DNA of 64,000 bases from Sarcocystis neurona (lineage: Eukaryota > Apicomplexa > Conoidasida > Eucoccidiorida > Sarcocystidae), in contig KL647315.1 of NCBI GenBank assembly GCA_000727475.1, positions 1,575,069 to 1,639,068 of the forward strand, in the 5' to 3' direction. Positions 62,918 through 64,000 of this stretch are shown here, piece after piece; positions within the stretch are counted from its first letter, which is position 1; each line of letters starts with the position of its first letter. Under the pieces are notes generated by a model. The model was not told where the DNA came from. It did no database searches and worked only from the letters and a program-made list of their open reading frames with translations. A program made the translations under genes and the position numbers.

Positions 62918-64000
62918 GTAAAGAAAAGTCTGCATTTCTTCGGCTGCGAGCTTGACGCGGAGGCCTTCCCTTCTCCTCGCTCTCTCTCTCTGGACCTCTA
63001 TCTGTCTCGTCTCTCTTCTACCCCGCAAGCAGGTCGTCTCCTGCCTTTCAATACGTGTGCATGCGCAGCATGTGTGCGTGTGTGACTCGGAAAGAGAGAA
63101 TAGGAAGAGAAGAGAAAAAAAGGGCACCTGCGCGCATGCAAACGAATTCCTCGTAAACTTCCCGCCGACAGTCGACCAAAGAAGGTCTCTCTATATATGT
63201 TGCCATGTATCTATGGACACGGATATATAGATGTCATTAAAGTAAAGTATACATCCATGTATATATATATTTGTCTACAGTATACTTTCATATATATAAG
63301 TGTGTCTACGTATGTACGCAGGTAGATATATAGGTATATATATGCATATATATATATGTACATATAGATAGATAGAGACAAAGAGAGAGAGATTCTCAAT
63401 CCGAGTATATATATATGGATATATGCTCATTTACGCGGATATATATATATATTTATATTTCTCTAGAGTATACTTCCGTGTATATATAATATATATATGT
63501 GCGCCTACGTATATATGCAGGTAAATGTTTATACATATATATATATGTTAGTAGTCCCGGTGTGTATATACATTTGTATACATATGTAGAGAGATATCTC
63601 CTCGGGGTATGTATATATATATGTATATTTACGTAGGTATATATATGTATATGTCTATATATGCATATGTGTATATATTTCTATGTAGTGTAGATACATG
63701 TATATCTCTTACTCTACTTTGAAATGCATGCACACATATATATGTATATCTACAAATAAATATGCATGTGTATGTAAGCATCAGTAATAGACGCACATAT
63801 ACACTGACGCATATATATATATATATGTATGTATGTATATGTATGTATGTATATGTATGTATATGTATATATATGTATGTATATGTATGTATATGTATGT
63901 ATGTATATGTATGTATATGTATGTATGTATATGTATATATATATGTATGTATATGTATGTATATGTATATATATGTATGTATATGTATGTATATGTATGT
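62918..64000 (+). other. Start of next TIP intron, TA/TATG microsatellite to window end
   Basis: After about 270 bases of ordinary sequence, 63190-64000 is nearly all TA, TATG and TATGTA repeats; the last 180 bases are a (TATG/TATA)n array. No exon is visible. Confidence 0.85.

Overview
The window looks like nuclear DNA of an apicomplexan coccidian, most likely Eimeria. One gene is an unmistakable orthologue of Toxoplasma gondii CDPK1. Coding sequence and introns are loaded with CAG/CTG trinucleotide tracts that translate as runs of Ala, Gln, Ser or Leu. The introns also carry TA/TATG microsatellites and GTCTCC/GGAGAC satellites. This repeat-rich structure is typical of Eimeria chromosomes. 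I saw no rRNA, tRNA, CRISPR or transposon protein.

Two multi-exon genes, both on the + strand, can be supported. (1) CDPK1, a calcium-dependent protein kinase, lies at 4555-21287. Its eight exons all have GT-AG junctions and matching phases and give 524 residues: a possible N-myristoylation site, a Ser/Thr kinase domain with a glycine gatekeeper, and four EF-hands. (2) A very large gene for an FG-GAP/integrin-alpha-like surface protein of the T-cell immunomodulatory protein (TIP/ITFG1) family starts in a giant first exon (open from 36047, secure from about 39251). It runs through at least eight further exons to 62917 and leaves the window at its 3' end. Its conserved FG-GAP calcium-loop motifs are separated by hundreds of residues of homopolymeric insertion.

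Layout: 1-4554 is upstream DNA, ending in a pyrimidine-rich CDPK1 leader. 4555-21287 is CDPK1. 21288-36046 is a long stretch without a recognisable gene, mostly alternating CAG and CTG blocks with two low-repeat islands (about 28850-29800 and 32560-34130). 36047-62917 is the TIP-like gene, and 62918-64000 is its next intron, largely TA/TATG microsatellite.

The most unusual signals are these. A perfect 14-bp palindrome, GGTGTACGTACACC, occurs nine times exactly and at least seven times nearly exactly, mostly inside two TIP introns and including an 82-bp tandem array. CTG blocks run head-on into CAG blocks, giving possible long fold-backs. Several private tandem repeats sit in introns. The 46296-to-46500 part of the TIP gene shows an unresolved splice phase.
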